Assembly: GCA_027625915.1 (NCBI GenBank)
Contig: JANTQA010000036.1
Coordinates: forward strand, 4,521,501 to 4,585,500
Length of the DNA stretch: 64,000 bases
From: Anaeramoeba flamelloides
Lineage: Eukaryota > Metamonada > Anaeramoebidae
Direction of reading: 5' to 3'
Shown here: one piece after another, positions 49,947 to 60,823 of the stretch
How positions within the stretch are numbered: the first letter of the stretch is position 1
Layout of the letters: each line of letters starts with the position of its first letter
Program-made: the position numbers and the translations under genes
The notes under the pieces: generated by a model
Seen by the model: the letters and a program-made list of their open reading frames with translations, nothing else
Database searches by the model: none
What the model was told of the DNA's origin: nothing

Positions 49947-52052
49947 TTATTCAATTAATTCTTGTAATAAGTTTATAAATTCATGAATTTTTATTTGTGG
50001 GTTTTGAAATACATTTTTTTCAAAATCCCAAGAACATTGATCCAAAATTGAAATAATGCGATGATATTTTGTTTGATATTTAACAACCTTCTTTATTTTT
50101 ATATAATGTTCTAATGTAATCATCATATCATAGATATAATAACTAATGTTTTCAAACGAGGGTGTTGATTGCAACATCTCAATAATATTCATTCCAATAA
50201 TTTTATCAAAAAAGTGTTTTGTTTCGATTTTAATTTCACTTTGATTTTTATTTTCCATTTTTATTTCTTTTCCATTATTACTATTTTTAATTTCTTCTAT
50301 TATCTCAATTTGAATTTTTTCTTCTTTATTGTTTTTTTCTTTATTTTCTTCATTTTTTTCTTCATTTTCTTTTTCTTTTTCATCATCATTATCATTTTCT
50401 TTTTCTTTTTCTTTTTCATTTTCATCTTCTTTTTCTTTTTCTTTTTCTTCGATATTTTCTTTTTCTTTTTCATTTTCATTTTCTTTTTCATTTTCTTTTT
50501 CTTTTTCTTTTTCATTTTCTTTTTCATTTTCATTTTCATTTTCATTTTCATTTTCATTTTCTTTTTTTATTTCAAGTTCTTCGATATTTTCTTCTGGAAT
50601 TATTTCTTGATCTATCTTTTCATTTTTGTTATTTTTATGATCTTTATCATCTTCATTTGATTTTTTTTTGATATTATTTTCATTTTCATTTACCTTTTTC
50701 TTTTTTATTTCATTTTCATCATTATGGTTCAAATTAATAAATGATAAAATAAATAAATTAAAGAGTTTAATTATTTCATCCTGGTTACTTGGTAAATGAA
50801 ATTTAATTTTTTCCAATTTATTTAAAACTTGAGAAATTGGGATTGTTTTATCATTTATTCCGATTTGTAAAAGATCACAGGCCATATTGGATAATTCTTC
50901 GATTACTTTTGTTTGCCATTGGCTACTAGTATCTAAAGGAATACATTTTATTTTCAATGTGTTGATCATATTATGGGGGTTATTAAGATTATTTTGATAA
51001 GTGTTCCAATTTGAATGTAAATTTTTTCTTTTAACATATAATCTTCCTAATAAAAGTTCATACAAAATTACACCTAAAGAGAAAATATTGGTATTTTTTG
51101 TTTGGTGATCGGTAAAAGTTGAATTCGAGGTATTATAATAATTGTGCTCTCCTTTGTAATATAAATGCCCGATTTTTATTTTCCCATCGGTGGTTATTTT
51201 AATTGCATCTGCGCTTAAGCATTGATGGTTTAAATTATATTTTTCATGTAAATCTTTTAAAGCTAAAGCAATTTGGTGTATAATATAATATATTATTCTA
51301 GGATCAAATAATTGCCTATTATTTTTCATGTTTGAAATTATTAAACGCAAATTAGGTGCTTCAAAATATTCTGTCACGATAACTAAAGATTTTTTTTTAC
51401 AAGACATTTCATAAAAGTATCCATAAAATTTTGAAAATTTCAGATTATTTCGTATTTTAAATAATGGGTTTACTTCAATATCGAAAAATTCTGGATAATT
51501 TCTAAAATTATTTATATAAAATTTATTTAATAAAAGAATTTTCCTTTTCCTCCCCCCTTTAATAATATTATTGTTAGTGTTTTTATACAATTTTAAAAGT
51601 TTTAATTGTTTCCAAAAATTCCCGCTTTGTATATTTTCATCCAAAACTTTGTAATTTTCTCCAATTTCAAACCAATACTTAAAATAAATACTATTTTTCA
51701 GAAATTCATATATTAAATTATTACCATATTTACCACTTGATTTTCGTGCAGATGTCAACTGCATTAATGGTAAAGTTTGCTTTTGAATATCTTTTGTGGA
51801 AATAATGTACTTTTCATGTAGATAAACTTCCTGTAAAAATATTTTTAATAAAATAAATAATTTTGTTTTTCCAAAATATTTTGCAAGATAGATTGGTGAA
51901 AGATTTTTTTTGTTATTTATTTGGTATATTTTGGTATTTGATAAAAGTATTGCCGCTAATTTTATATCAGAATAATACACACAATAATGTAACAGTGTAT
52001 TTCCATAACTATCGACTATTTGACCAATTGGGAAGTTCCTTTCAATTAACAT
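49947..52052 (-). CDS. Ankyrin-pseudokinase protein with Glu/Lys/Asn repeat
   Basis: 701 aa from ATG 52052. Residues ~10-75 hold ankyrin-like repeats (DSYGNTLLHYCVYYSDIKLAAILL). Residues ~165-420 look like a tyrosine-kinase-like fold: VIVTEYFEAPNL (hinge), ALALKDLHE, the catalytic loop as NHQCLSADAIKI, and NIFSLGVILYELLLG. HRD is replaced by NHQ and DFG by GHL, so it should not phosphorylate (inferred). Residues ~455-600 are a low-complexity run of EN/EK repeats, and a helical domain follows to the end. The frame continues upstream to 52100 with ankyrin-type sequence (KIFDYALSGQFDDEIK) behind a possible AAAAAG acceptor. An upstream exon is therefore likely, and ATG 52052 may not be the true start. 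Confidence 0.8.
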   Translation of the reverse strand: MLIERNFPIGQIVDSYGNTLLHYCVYYSDIKLAAILLSNTKIYQINNKKNLSPIYLAKYFGKTKLFILLKIFLQEVYLHEKYIISTKDIQKQTLPLMQLTSARKSSGKYGNNLIYEFLKNSIYFKYWFEIGENYKVLDENIQSGNFWKQLKLLKLYKNTNNNIIKGGRKRKILLLNKFYINNFRNYPEFFDIEVNPLFKIRNNLKFSKFYGYFYEMSCKKKSLVIVTEYFEAPNLRLIISNMKNNRQLFDPRIIYYIIHQIALALKDLHEKYNLNHQCLSADAIKITTDGKIKIGHLYYKGEHNYYNTSNSTFTDHQTKNTNIFSLGVILYELLLGRLYVKRKNLHSNWNTYQNNLNNPHNMINTLKIKCIPLDTSSQWQTKVIEELSNMACDLLQIGINDKTIPISQVLNKLEKIKFHLPSNQDEIIKLFNLFILSFINLNHNDENEIKKKKVNENENNIKKKSNEDDKDHKNNKNEKIDQEIIPEENIEELEIKKENENENENENENEKENEKEKEKENEKENENEKEKENIEEKEKEKEDENEKEKEKENDNDDEKEKENEEKNEENKEKNNKEEKIQIEIIEEIKNSNNGKEIKMENKNQSEIKIETKHFFDKIIGMNIIEMLQSTPSFENISYYIYDMMITLEHYIKIKKVVKYQTKYHRIISILDQCSWDFEKNVFQNPQIKIHEFINLLQELIE

Positions 52053-52599
52053 TTTGATTTCATCATCAAATTGCCCACTAAGTGCATAATCAAAAATTTT
52101 CTTTTTTTTTTTTTTTTTTTAATTTGGATTTTATTTATTTATTATTAAATAAAGGTTTTGGAAATCAAAAAAAAAAAAAAAAATAAATTGTTCAGAAAAT
52201 TTTAGTTATTTTTTTTTTTTTTTTAATTTAAAAACAAATATACAACCTTTCCAAGACAGCTGTAAAATTTTTATGAATCAAATTTCATATTTTGATTTTT
52301 TTTTTTTTTTAAATCAGAATAAAAAAGATGATATTCCGAAAAAAAAGAAAAAAAATCAATAAATGAGCTATTTATTTTTTTTTAAACATAAACTTTTTCT
52401 TTGAGAAAATTTAAGTAAATAATTTTAGATAACTACAGATAAGAAAGAGATTAGAACTCTTAAAAGTTGAAAATAGCATTGTAGTTGTTGTGGAAAGATT
52501 TTGAGAATTCCTTGTATTATTAGACAATTTTTTGGAATTTTCTGATCTTCTTATTTCCAATTCTAACAAAGTGAATTAAGATGTATTTTACTAATAATT

Positions 52600-53680
52600 T
52601 TGTCATTAAATCTGATATTTAAAGTTATTTAACAGTTATTTGAAATTTTTATTTACGACGTTGTTTAATCGATAACACTGAGATTTGCGAGTGTCTCAAT
52701 TTAAAACCAATTGAACTAATATTTTGTCTCAAGGAACCAAAATACTTATTCAATAAAAACTAAAAAAAAAGTGCTTGATCATTTGGGGAAAGTTTGGAAA
52801 AAGAATAAATTCCATTTCTTTATTGAAAACAATGTCTATTTACAAACATTGTTTTTTTCTCTTTTCGAAAAAAAAGCAATATCATTTTAAAAAAAAAAAT
52901 TTTGTTTGTTCTCTTTTTTCTTCGAAAAAAGGAGAGAAGAGACCATTTATAAGAGGTTTTTGGAAAGCTGAAAAAAATAAAAGATCATTTAAGGAAAAAA
53001 AAAAAAAAAAAACATTTTTTTTTACTCTGTGAAGTCAAGAAATTTTTAAGTACTGTTCAAAACACTTCATAGTCAAGAACACCAAGAGATAAATGCAGAT
53101 TTTTAAGTTTGATCGTTTTCGAGAATTGGCTGACAAAAGGAAAATAAAAGGAAAGATAGATCTCATTGAATGGATGAATGATCTAGTTTATCTCTAGAAA
53201 ATTTAAACCAAGTTTTTGTCACCGATGATGAAAATTCAAAATTTAACTTCAATGTTTTCACTAAATACATTGGGAGAATGAGTTCCTTTGAAGAGTGGGT
53301 TCTTCAAAGTACCATTAAAAATAACAAATTACTCGTTTAAGTTAAATTTATTTGTTTTTTTTTTGTTTTTGGTTCTGACGAGTTAGATCCTGAGTTGAAA
53401 AAATAAATAGCATCTCATATTGTTTTATTTGTTCAACAATCACCTTTTATAATTCTTCGTTTTGGTTCTCCTTCCAGACTCAAAAAAATGATCTTGTTCT
53501 AGTGCTGAGATGATATTAATCGTCGTTCTTCGAACACCTCAATATCATCTTATATCACTTCGAACAATATCATATTTCTCGTTCTTCCAGGCCAAACTCA
53601 GATTATAACAAGGAGATTGTTTACAAATCAAAAAAATAAACACAGTTATTATTCAAAATTTTTTTTCCAAAATTATCAAA
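52600..53680 (-). repeat. Dispersed ~1-kb repeat, copy B
   Basis: Inverted relative to 2090-3160. On the plus strand here several stretches read like a former protein ([52 protein letters not shown]), parts of which recur in copy A. It is broken, and no family was recognised. Confidence 0.7.
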
Positions 53681-54349
53681 AAAAATTAATAATCCCTGAA
53701 TAGCTTAAAAAGAGAGAACATTTAATAAACAGTTTAAAATGTACTCAAGAAAAAAGGAATATCTCTTAATAACATTTTCAAAAAAAAATTGAATAATAGC
53801 TCGTTTAATAATAATTTTTTTTTTTTTTGGAATATCAGCTTTTTTATTCTGATTTAGAAAATAAATGAATTAAAATATGAAATTTGATCCATAAAAATTT
53901 TATGGTAGCATTGGAAAGATGGAAAAATGGAAAAATGGAAAAATCCAAAAATTAGTTATATTATTATAAAGGATTAAAATAGAATTCAAAATATCAAAAT
54001 TTAAACGTGTTCAATTTTCATAATTCGGATTTAAAAGCAAAACTAAGTAAAAATGATTTTTTTCGGAATTTTTATTACTATGATATTTCTATTATCTGTG
54101 GAATTGACTTTAAGAGTTTAAAATTGCTCTTATTTTCAGTTTGAGTAATTTTTATTTCAGACATCTTTATTGATCAAAGAAAAGTTAGTACAAAAATAAT
54201 ATTTTGAAAACGCTAACTTTTGTTTCCATTTTACAATTAAAAAAGTCCAATCATTTAAATTGTCATATATAATACAATTTTGTTATAAGAAATATTTTTT
54301 TTTCTAGATAAAATTGTTAAAATCGTTCTTCATTATGAAATAAAGTTGC

Positions 54350-55740
54350 TGTTTAGTTCTTCTTGTTTGAAAAAACAATTAAATTAATAATTGCCATTCC
54401 CATTTGGATTTGAAGATATTTGTGTTGACAAATCTTCTTGTGAAAATATGAAATCCCTTTTTGCAATATATTAATTGATAATTTAAAAAAAAAATTTTGA
54501 GTTTTTTTTTTTTTTTTTGAAAACTTTAAATTTTTTAATTGTTGTTTAATGCCAAGAATTTCGAATTTCGAATTTCTTTTTGAGTTTATAGCTTCTTTTA
54601 TGTATTGAAATCCTGGATTGGTCTTGTTTTGCTTCAGTATTGTCAATTATTCTTGGAGAATGTGGATTAATTTTTAAAAATTTTGTTGCCTTTTTATTTA
54701 TCCAAACATCAATTGAGTTAAAAAAATTTTGGTTTATTTTTAATAATAACTTGTCCATAAAATAGTTGACCAATGAATATCGATTTATAAATTTGTAATT
54801 TTACCCCATTAGATAATTTTGTCAATTAAAAATCGTTTTGATTTTTTTAGAATTGGCTTTTACTTTTTCAAAAGTTTTTTTGTAAACATTATTCTTTTTC
54901 ATCGCCAAATTCCTAAATATTTTATTTCAGATAAAGTTTAATTTTACTATTTTATCAATTTTTTGATTCATTCCAAATTCTTGGATAATTTTAAAGATGA
55001 TATTTACTTTTTGTCAATTTCTGGAATATTGGGCCTTCCATTATTAAAATGAAGTCATCTGCAAACATTTGAAAATGATAAACTAGATCTTTTATTTTTT
55101 CAATTAAAAAATAGCTAATAAGCCCAAACAATAAAGGTGATAACTGGTCTCCTTGATATACTCCTATTCCTTCTTTTTTATACTATTTTTGTAACCAAAT
55201 TTTGAATTTTTTCCTTTCTAATATATTTCTGAAGAGCATAGTATACAAAAATGTGACTAATAGAATCATAATATTTTTTAATATCAATCGTAACAACAAA
55301 AAATTCTTTATTTTTATATTATTTTTTGAAGTTTTTTAAGTTCAGATAGTAAATTTAGAACAGTTATTCTTGGAGCTATTTTTTTTTTAAAATCTGAATT
55401 GAGAATTTGATACTTGGCTCCAAGTATCTTCTATTTCTTTTATTTATTACTGGTATTTGAATTCTAAATGGGTAAAAATTGTTCTCTTCTTTTTCAATAT
55501 TTTCCTTGGTTAAATAGCGTTCCCAAAGAAGTAGGTTGTAATTTAAAAACTCTATTTGAAAAAGGTAAATTGAAAATGAAGTGAACAATTTTTACCATTT
55601 AGAATTCAAATTCAATTAGTTTGAGAAAAAATCTTGCTAAAGTGTTATTAATTGAACAAAGTTGACAATTTAATGGAGTCCCTCTATCCACAGCTTTGTG
55701 AAGAAACAAAATATTTCATCCTTTCGTTAAAATTTATTAT
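54350..55740 (-). mobile_element. Decayed LINE, best copy
   Basis: The minus strand shows reverse transcriptase motif A (VVTIDIKKYYDSIS, about 55250-55300), motif B (GVYQGDQLSPLLFGLISYF, about 55105-55165), and motif C (FADDFILIMEGP, about 55030-55065). Then come YFMDKLLLKINQNFFNSIDV and the C-terminal region. The QGDxLSPLLF and FADD blocks identify a non-LTR retrotransposon. The frame is interrupted several times and by an inserted MITE at 55448-55619. Confidence 0.85.
55448..55619. mobile_element. 172-bp MITE, copy 2, inserted in the LINE
   Basis: Ends TACTGGTATTTGAATTCTAA and, on the opposite strand, ACTAATTGAATTTGAATTCT. The sub-terminal GTAAAAATTGTTC is mirrored by GAACAATTTTTAC. LINE-homologous sequence continues on both sides, so the MITE is younger than the LINE. 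Confidence 0.75.
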
Positions 55741-55961
55741 TTCTTCCTGAGTATTCTCAATCTATTAAAAAAACTTGTTTAAAAAAAACTGAAACTTTAA
55801 TTTTCTTCAACAAACTTCAAAAGTTAAAGTTTGAAATCCGTGCTCCAAGAAAAAGGAATGTTGTTTTCATATTAAAGATAAAGAGAAATTTAATTTGAAT
55901 TTTAAATTGACTTGTCTGAGATAATTGGGTGCTGATCAGAACCAAAAAGCGTTGGTAATTG

Positions 55962-56987
55962 TCAGATTTTTTGAAACGAATTATTCGTAAAAAGAATGAG
56001 AAAAAAAAAATGATAAAAAAGAAAAAACAAAGAAAAGAACAAAGAAAAAAATGTTACATCAATAGTTTTTTTTTCAACTAATTTGTAATTTTTTGTTGAA
56101 ACTTTCTCAAAGGTTTGAAGAATTTTTTCTTTTGATTCGGTTTCTTGTAATTTCCATCTTCGATAAGGATCGCCCTTTGAGTACTGCATTATTTGGTTTT
56201 TGATAATTTGTGATTTGATCTCCATATAGGAAGAAACACCATAATTATTTTTTTGAAAAGGATCATAACCGTTTTCAAGAAACAATGCGATAAAATTCTT
56301 CATTTCAAACTTGACTGCACTTTTAAACATTTTTGGGTTGACCAATTTATCCTTTGTGTAATTCATGATGATTCTTGAACTGTCGTAATCTTGATTTTGA
56401 AAGGCGATCTGCAAAGAAGTTTTGTTGTCCATATTGCTGAGTATTGTTGCGTCTGCTCCGTTTTCAAGCAAAACTTCCAAAAACTTGGGTTTTTCGGCCC
56501 TCACTGTGTGTACGACACAGCCGTCGTTAAAGCTTTCACTTTTGTTCAAATCCAGCCCAGATTTACAGATCTTTTCAACAATTTCAATTTGCTCATGATC
56601 AATTGCTTTGATTAAACAGCTAATGTCTGGAATTACCTTTGACTTCTCTAATTGCTCCAAATAATTCATTGTCTGTAAATAATTGTTTTGGATAATGGAG
56701 AGATGGATATCGTTTTTTGTTGGGATTCTGCTTGTTACATGATCGAAAATAAAATTGTTGTTTTCTTTTTCTTCTTCTTCTTCATCCTCTCCCCCAAAAT
56801 TTAGTTCTAGGTCTTCAATGTCGGCGCTGTTTGTTTTCAAGACACCATTATTTGAATTTTGGAAAAAGTAATTAATTGCTGACTCTAAATCCCAGTTATT
56901 CGATTGTAAACATTTTTTGGAATCACTTTTTGAAGAATTACAGATTTCCATTAGCTGTGTTATTTTGTGTTCATTATTAAAAGACAT
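55962..56987 (-). CDS. UBA-like and ankyrin-repeat protein
   Basis: The start is placed at ATG 56987 (MSFNNEHKITQLMEICNSSK); an in-frame ATG at 57113 adds only low-complexity residues. Residues ~5-45 form a UBA-like three-helix motif (CLQSNNWDLESAINYFFQ), as in ubiquitin-binding adaptors. An acidic linker GGEDEEEEEKE follows. Residues ~95-265 are ankyrin repeats (DGCVVHTVRAEKPKFLEVLL, ENGADATILSNMDNKTSLQI, ALFLENGYDPFQKNNYG). The frame stays open to 55962 but the last ~30 residues are a Phe-rich run after KKTID|GTAACA, so a donor at 56057 is likely and the true last exon lies below. Candidate acceptors at 55935-55955 give short tails and could not be decided. Probably a ubiquitin-linked scaffold. 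Confidence 0.8.
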   Translation of the reverse strand: MSFNNEHKITQLMEICNSSKSDSKKCLQSNNWDLESAINYFFQNSNNGVLKTNSADIEDLELNFGGEDEEEEEKENNNFIFDHVTSRIPTKNDIHLSIIQNNYLQTMNYLEQLEKSKVIPDISCLIKAIDHEQIEIVEKICKSGLDLNKSESFNDGCVVHTVRAEKPKFLEVLLENGADATILSNMDNKTSLQIAFQNQDYDSSRIIMNYTKDKLVNPKMFKSAVKFEMKNFIALFLENGYDPFQKNNYGVSSYMEIKSQIIKNQIMQYSKGDPYRRWKLQETESKEKILQTFEKVSTKNYKLVEKKTIDVTFFSLFFSLFFLFYHFFFLILFTNNSFQKI

Positions 56988-57513
56988 GATCACAAAAAAT
57001 TGTAAAACAAAAGGGCTTTTAGCTTGAGTAAAACGAAAAAAATGAAAAAATGGACTTTTTTGCACGAATAGAATAGCACAAAAATTGTAATAACTTTTTT
57101 TACTTGACAACACTTTTGTTTTTTTAAAATTGTTCCAAATTTTAAAAAAGAATTACAAGATAACAATCCAACAACTTTCAATTAAAAGTTTTTACAAGTC
57201 AAACTTCTAAAAACGTGATTTTTACAACAAACTTCTACTTTTGGGTTTTCGTAAAAAGAGTTTCAGGTTATTAAAAGTTTTAAATATTTTAATTTAATTA
57301 ACATCAAAAATTATAATTGAAATTCAAAATGTTATCTTTGAAAACAATTTTTTTTTTACCTTTTTTTTGGATAATAAAAGTTTATAACAAGATTTTAAAA
57401 TTTGAAAAAATATGAAAGAATATCAGAGACTGAAATCTTGCAGACTGCCAGTCTGAAAGTTCGAAAAAGTTTTTAAAGTATTTGGAGTGATTGTGTTATA
57501 CTTTTCGTGTGAT

Positions 57514-57677
57514 TACTGTTATTTGAATTCAATAATCTGAAAACTTTTCATTTCAATATCCTTTTTTATTTAGCTAACAATAAATTACAATCTCCTTCAG
57601 TGGGAACTCTTTTTATTTGAAAGGGAATTGAAAAATGAATTGAAAATTTTTTACTATATAAAATTCGAATATTAGTA
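57514..57677. mobile_element. 164-bp MITE, copy 3
   Basis: Left TACTGTTATTTGAATTC, right (opposite strand) TACTAATATTCGAATTTT, with an AAAACTTTTCATTTCAAT sub-terminal block mirrored at 57630-57650. More diverged than copies 1 and 2. Confidence 0.6.
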
Positions 57678-58799
57678 TTTTTCAAAGACCAAAAATGATT
57701 TTCATAGACACACCAAAATTATTTTTATTTATATTTATATTTTTTTATTTGGTTTTTAATTTAAATCAAAGAATAGCTGTAACTTCATATAAGTTTAATT
57801 GGTTGGGATATACAAAATAAAAATATAATATATTTTTTAATTAAAAATACTTTTAGGGATTTAAGAAAACTGAATTTTGACTTTTATTTTTTTTTGGGAA
57901 AAGATATAAGAAAAGAATTTTCCTATATTTATAATAATTCCTTTAGACTCCATTTTTTTCTCTTATTTGGGGTAATAAAGTACCACAACACACTTTTATA
58001 ACTGAAACTCGTGTATGTTTGTAAAATTTATATTCTGATCTAAGCGATTAGTGTCTACCTACGAAGAAATCTATAATTAAAGTATGTTGTGATTGGGTGA
58101 AAATCTTATTAGATACTTATGGTTCAAATGCCTTTCAAAAATTTGATTATAAAACTAGTACTATTTGGTCATCTTGGTCCTCAAAAATTATTCTTATATT
58201 TGAAAAAAACCAATAATTTCAGAAAAAAATATGTATTTTAAGACAAATTTAAAGGTTGGGTGTTCAATATTCAGATTCCAAAAATAAAAAATATTTTACT
58301 TAAATTTGTTTCAAAATCTAAATTAGTTGCTAAAAAAATTATTTTTCTAAACAATTGAATAAAAATCAGATTATTTTTGTTAATTATTTTTATATTTTGA
58401 AAATATAAACTAAATTTCATAATAAATGTCCCAATTTATTTTTATTTTTTTAATTATTTTAAGACGAAAAACAAATATTTCTAGTTTATAGAACTGAATA
58501 TTAAAATAGTAAATTTTTTTAATTATAATAGAGAACTTCAATTTATAAAAATATTTATTTTCAAAATTTGGTTTTTAATCAGCAAATTATTTTGAAATGG
58601 AGTCTATTTAAAATCCCATTTATCTAAATTCTAAAAAATTATTCTTTTATTATTGGGTTTAAAGAATTACAATACTACAATTTTAATTAATGTTGAAATA
58701 ATTTTGATTTCAGAAACTATTTCATTTTTTGTCTTTTTTTTTGTTTTCATTTCCTTTTTTCCAGTTACAAAATATGTTTCCTTAGATCTTAAATTGTTT

Positions 58800-58975
58800 T
58801 TTTATAGTTGATATCGGGTTAAAGACAAGTTCAGTTAAATAGAAGAACTTAAATGAATAGTTGATGGTATATTATCATTTGATCGATCAACAATTGTTGG
58901 TGAAATTTCAATAAATTTACCAATAAATTTTTTGTTCTTGCTCCCGCCTAGTTTTTGGACACAACGATTTTATTT
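58800..58975 (+). repeat. Dispersed repeat, copy 3 of 3
   Basis: Shares GTTGATGGTATATTATCATT then TGATCGATCAA, AATTTCAATAAATTTACCAA and TTTTTTGTTCTTGCTC with 11520-11720. Confidence 0.6.
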
Positions 58976-59799
58976 TATTCGATACTATTGGTTTCTTTTA
59001 TTTGGACGAAAATGAATACCTATTAAAAGATTAATACTTGGTTAACTTGATTGTGTTTTTATATTACACTTGGAAAAATATAATAATTTGAGTTTTTTTT
59101 TTGATTATTTTTGTTTTAGGGCGTATTCAAATTTTTGGAATGGCGTTTATGTTTGATTGTCAACTTTACAAAAATTGAAAAATATAGATCAAACTTTTAA
59201 AAACAACAAATTGTTTTTTGCAACTAGACTTAAAACGTAAGTTTGGTCTTATAGTAATCAGATTTTTGCTTGGTTTTTGAATTCCAAGATGTTAAATTTT
59301 TTTAGACTTTGATTTTAAATTTGCAATATGAGTTTTTTGAGTTTGGTATTCCCTTAAGGACTATGTGCTTAGGTGAAAACAGTGAAATAATGTATAAAAT
59401 CACCCTTGAATAAGTAATGTAATCCAAGTAATATTTGTCCAAGAAGTTTTTCTTTTAGAAAAAAAAGGAAATTTTCACAATTTTCATAATTTTTACCAAT
59501 TTTTACATTGTTAGATCATTCCAAAATTTTGATTTTAATATTTTAGAATTTCCATTTCAACTTTCTAAACTCACACTATTTTCTTGGGCTGTTCTACATA
59601 TTTTTTACATTTTTTTGTACCTGTCTGAAACGTTCTCAAATTTGAAATGCACTTGAAAATCCCCAAAAGCCATTTTTTACAATTATTTTTTTTGTTATTT
59701 TCAATTTTAATTTCATTGAAAAACAAAGAAAAACAGTCTGTGTGAAAAGGTAAAGATAACGAAAAATGTTTTTTTTTTTGTCAAATTTCTTCTGTGTGA

Positions 59800-60235
59800 A
59801 AATTTTTTGTGAGAAGCGAAAGTGAAACAACACAATTACTCAACACCCTCAAGGTGGGAACCTAGTCCTTTAATGGGGAAAAAAAATTTACTTTATTGAA
59901 TTTTTTTTTTTTTTATTGATACCAATAAATTCAAATCTATTAAATAAAATTTTTAGTTCGATTTCCATTTTGTAATTTCATATCTCAACTTTTTAAACAA
60001 TTCAAGAGAAAAGAACCTTTTGAAGTTTAACCAGTTTTATCAAGTTGTTGTCCATTTAAAAGATAAAAATGCTTTCTTCAAAGCTTGTGTAAACAATTTG
60101 AAAATGGAAAATGAAGTGAAAATTTTCAGATATTTATTTGAATTTATCAATAATTGGTCTTTAATTGAAATTGTATTGGTGATTTCTTTTTTACCACAAA
60201 TAATTCATATGATGTATTGTACTGATGTGTTTTGA
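59800..60235 (+). CDS. Unrecognised gene, last two exons
   Basis: The last exon, 59957-60235, follows a clear AATTTTTAG acceptor and reads 92 aa from FDFHFVISYLNFLNNSREKN to IIHMMYCTDVF and TGA. The exon before it ends at 59853 (SESETTQLLNTLK, donor GTGGGA); its left edge is uncertain and its frame is open from 59800. Both are phase 0, joined by a 103-nt intron. The protein looks helical with regularly spaced Leu/Ile/Phe and no obvious signal or catalytic motif. No family was recognised. The gene runs convergently toward cornichon; its start is not found. Confidence 0.5.
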
Positions 60236-60823
60236 GTTAACTGGAAGTTTTAAAGAAACGAAAGGCGGAATAATTGAAGAAAAGATAAGTGATTAATTTT
60301 TGTACTTTTGTTTTTTGCAAAATAAATTGAAATAAAATTTTTACTTTGCTTTTATGTATTTTCTTTTTTAACATGAGAGTTTTTCAAGAAATAGATTGGA
60401 ATTTTCAATCTCTATTTATTTCTTTGGTCCTTTTCTATTGTTGTTTTGGTGTCTTTTGTGTTACTTGGTAGACAGAAAGTAAACGATAATGAATAATTGA
60501 AAAACAAAAGGAAAGATTAAATTTTGATCACGATTTCTATTGTAAAGATCAGGAAAATAAAAAAATGAAAAAGTAATATGTCCTAATATTTAATTGTGTG
60601 TGTAGATTAGGAATGTTGCTGATAATAATTTACCAAATAAAAAAAATCATTATTTGAAAGAAACAAAAATCAGAAATTTCAACAGCTTATTGAGGCAAAT
60701 AAAAAAAACAAAAAGAAAACAAAATAAGGATCGTTGGTTGTTGAATTAATAATACAATTGAATTCTTTTATTTCAAAGGAGTTAAACAAAAGAAAAAGAA
60801 AAAACACAAATAAGAAAAAAGAT
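60236..60823. other. Gap between convergent genes
   Basis: 588 bp between the 3' ends of the unknown plus-strand gene and cornichon. AT-rich, with nothing recognisable; it presumably holds both 3'UTRs. Confidence 0.6.

Larger units (their letters stand above)
52101..56057. other. Intergenic region, 4 kb
   Basis: Holds a dispersed repeat (52600-53680), a GGAAAAAT tandem (near 53920-53945), and a LINE (54350-55740) with a MITE inside it. It may include the missing first exon of the pseudokinase gene and the last exon of the UBA-ankyrin gene, neither of which could be fixed. Confidence 0.5.
56988..59799. other. Intergenic region, 2.8 kb
   Basis: Holds MITE copy 3 (57514-57677) and the third copy of a dispersed repeat (58800-58975). 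Earlier exons of the plus-strand gene ending at 60235 probably lie in its last part but were not identified. Confidence 0.5.

Noticed and set aside
50169-50660. 163-codon Phe/Ile-rich frame and Ser/Phe-rich frame on the plus strand, and a Lys/Met-rich frame on the minus strand
   Set aside because: They are other-frame readings of the Glu/Lys/Asn repeat of the pseudokinase gene.
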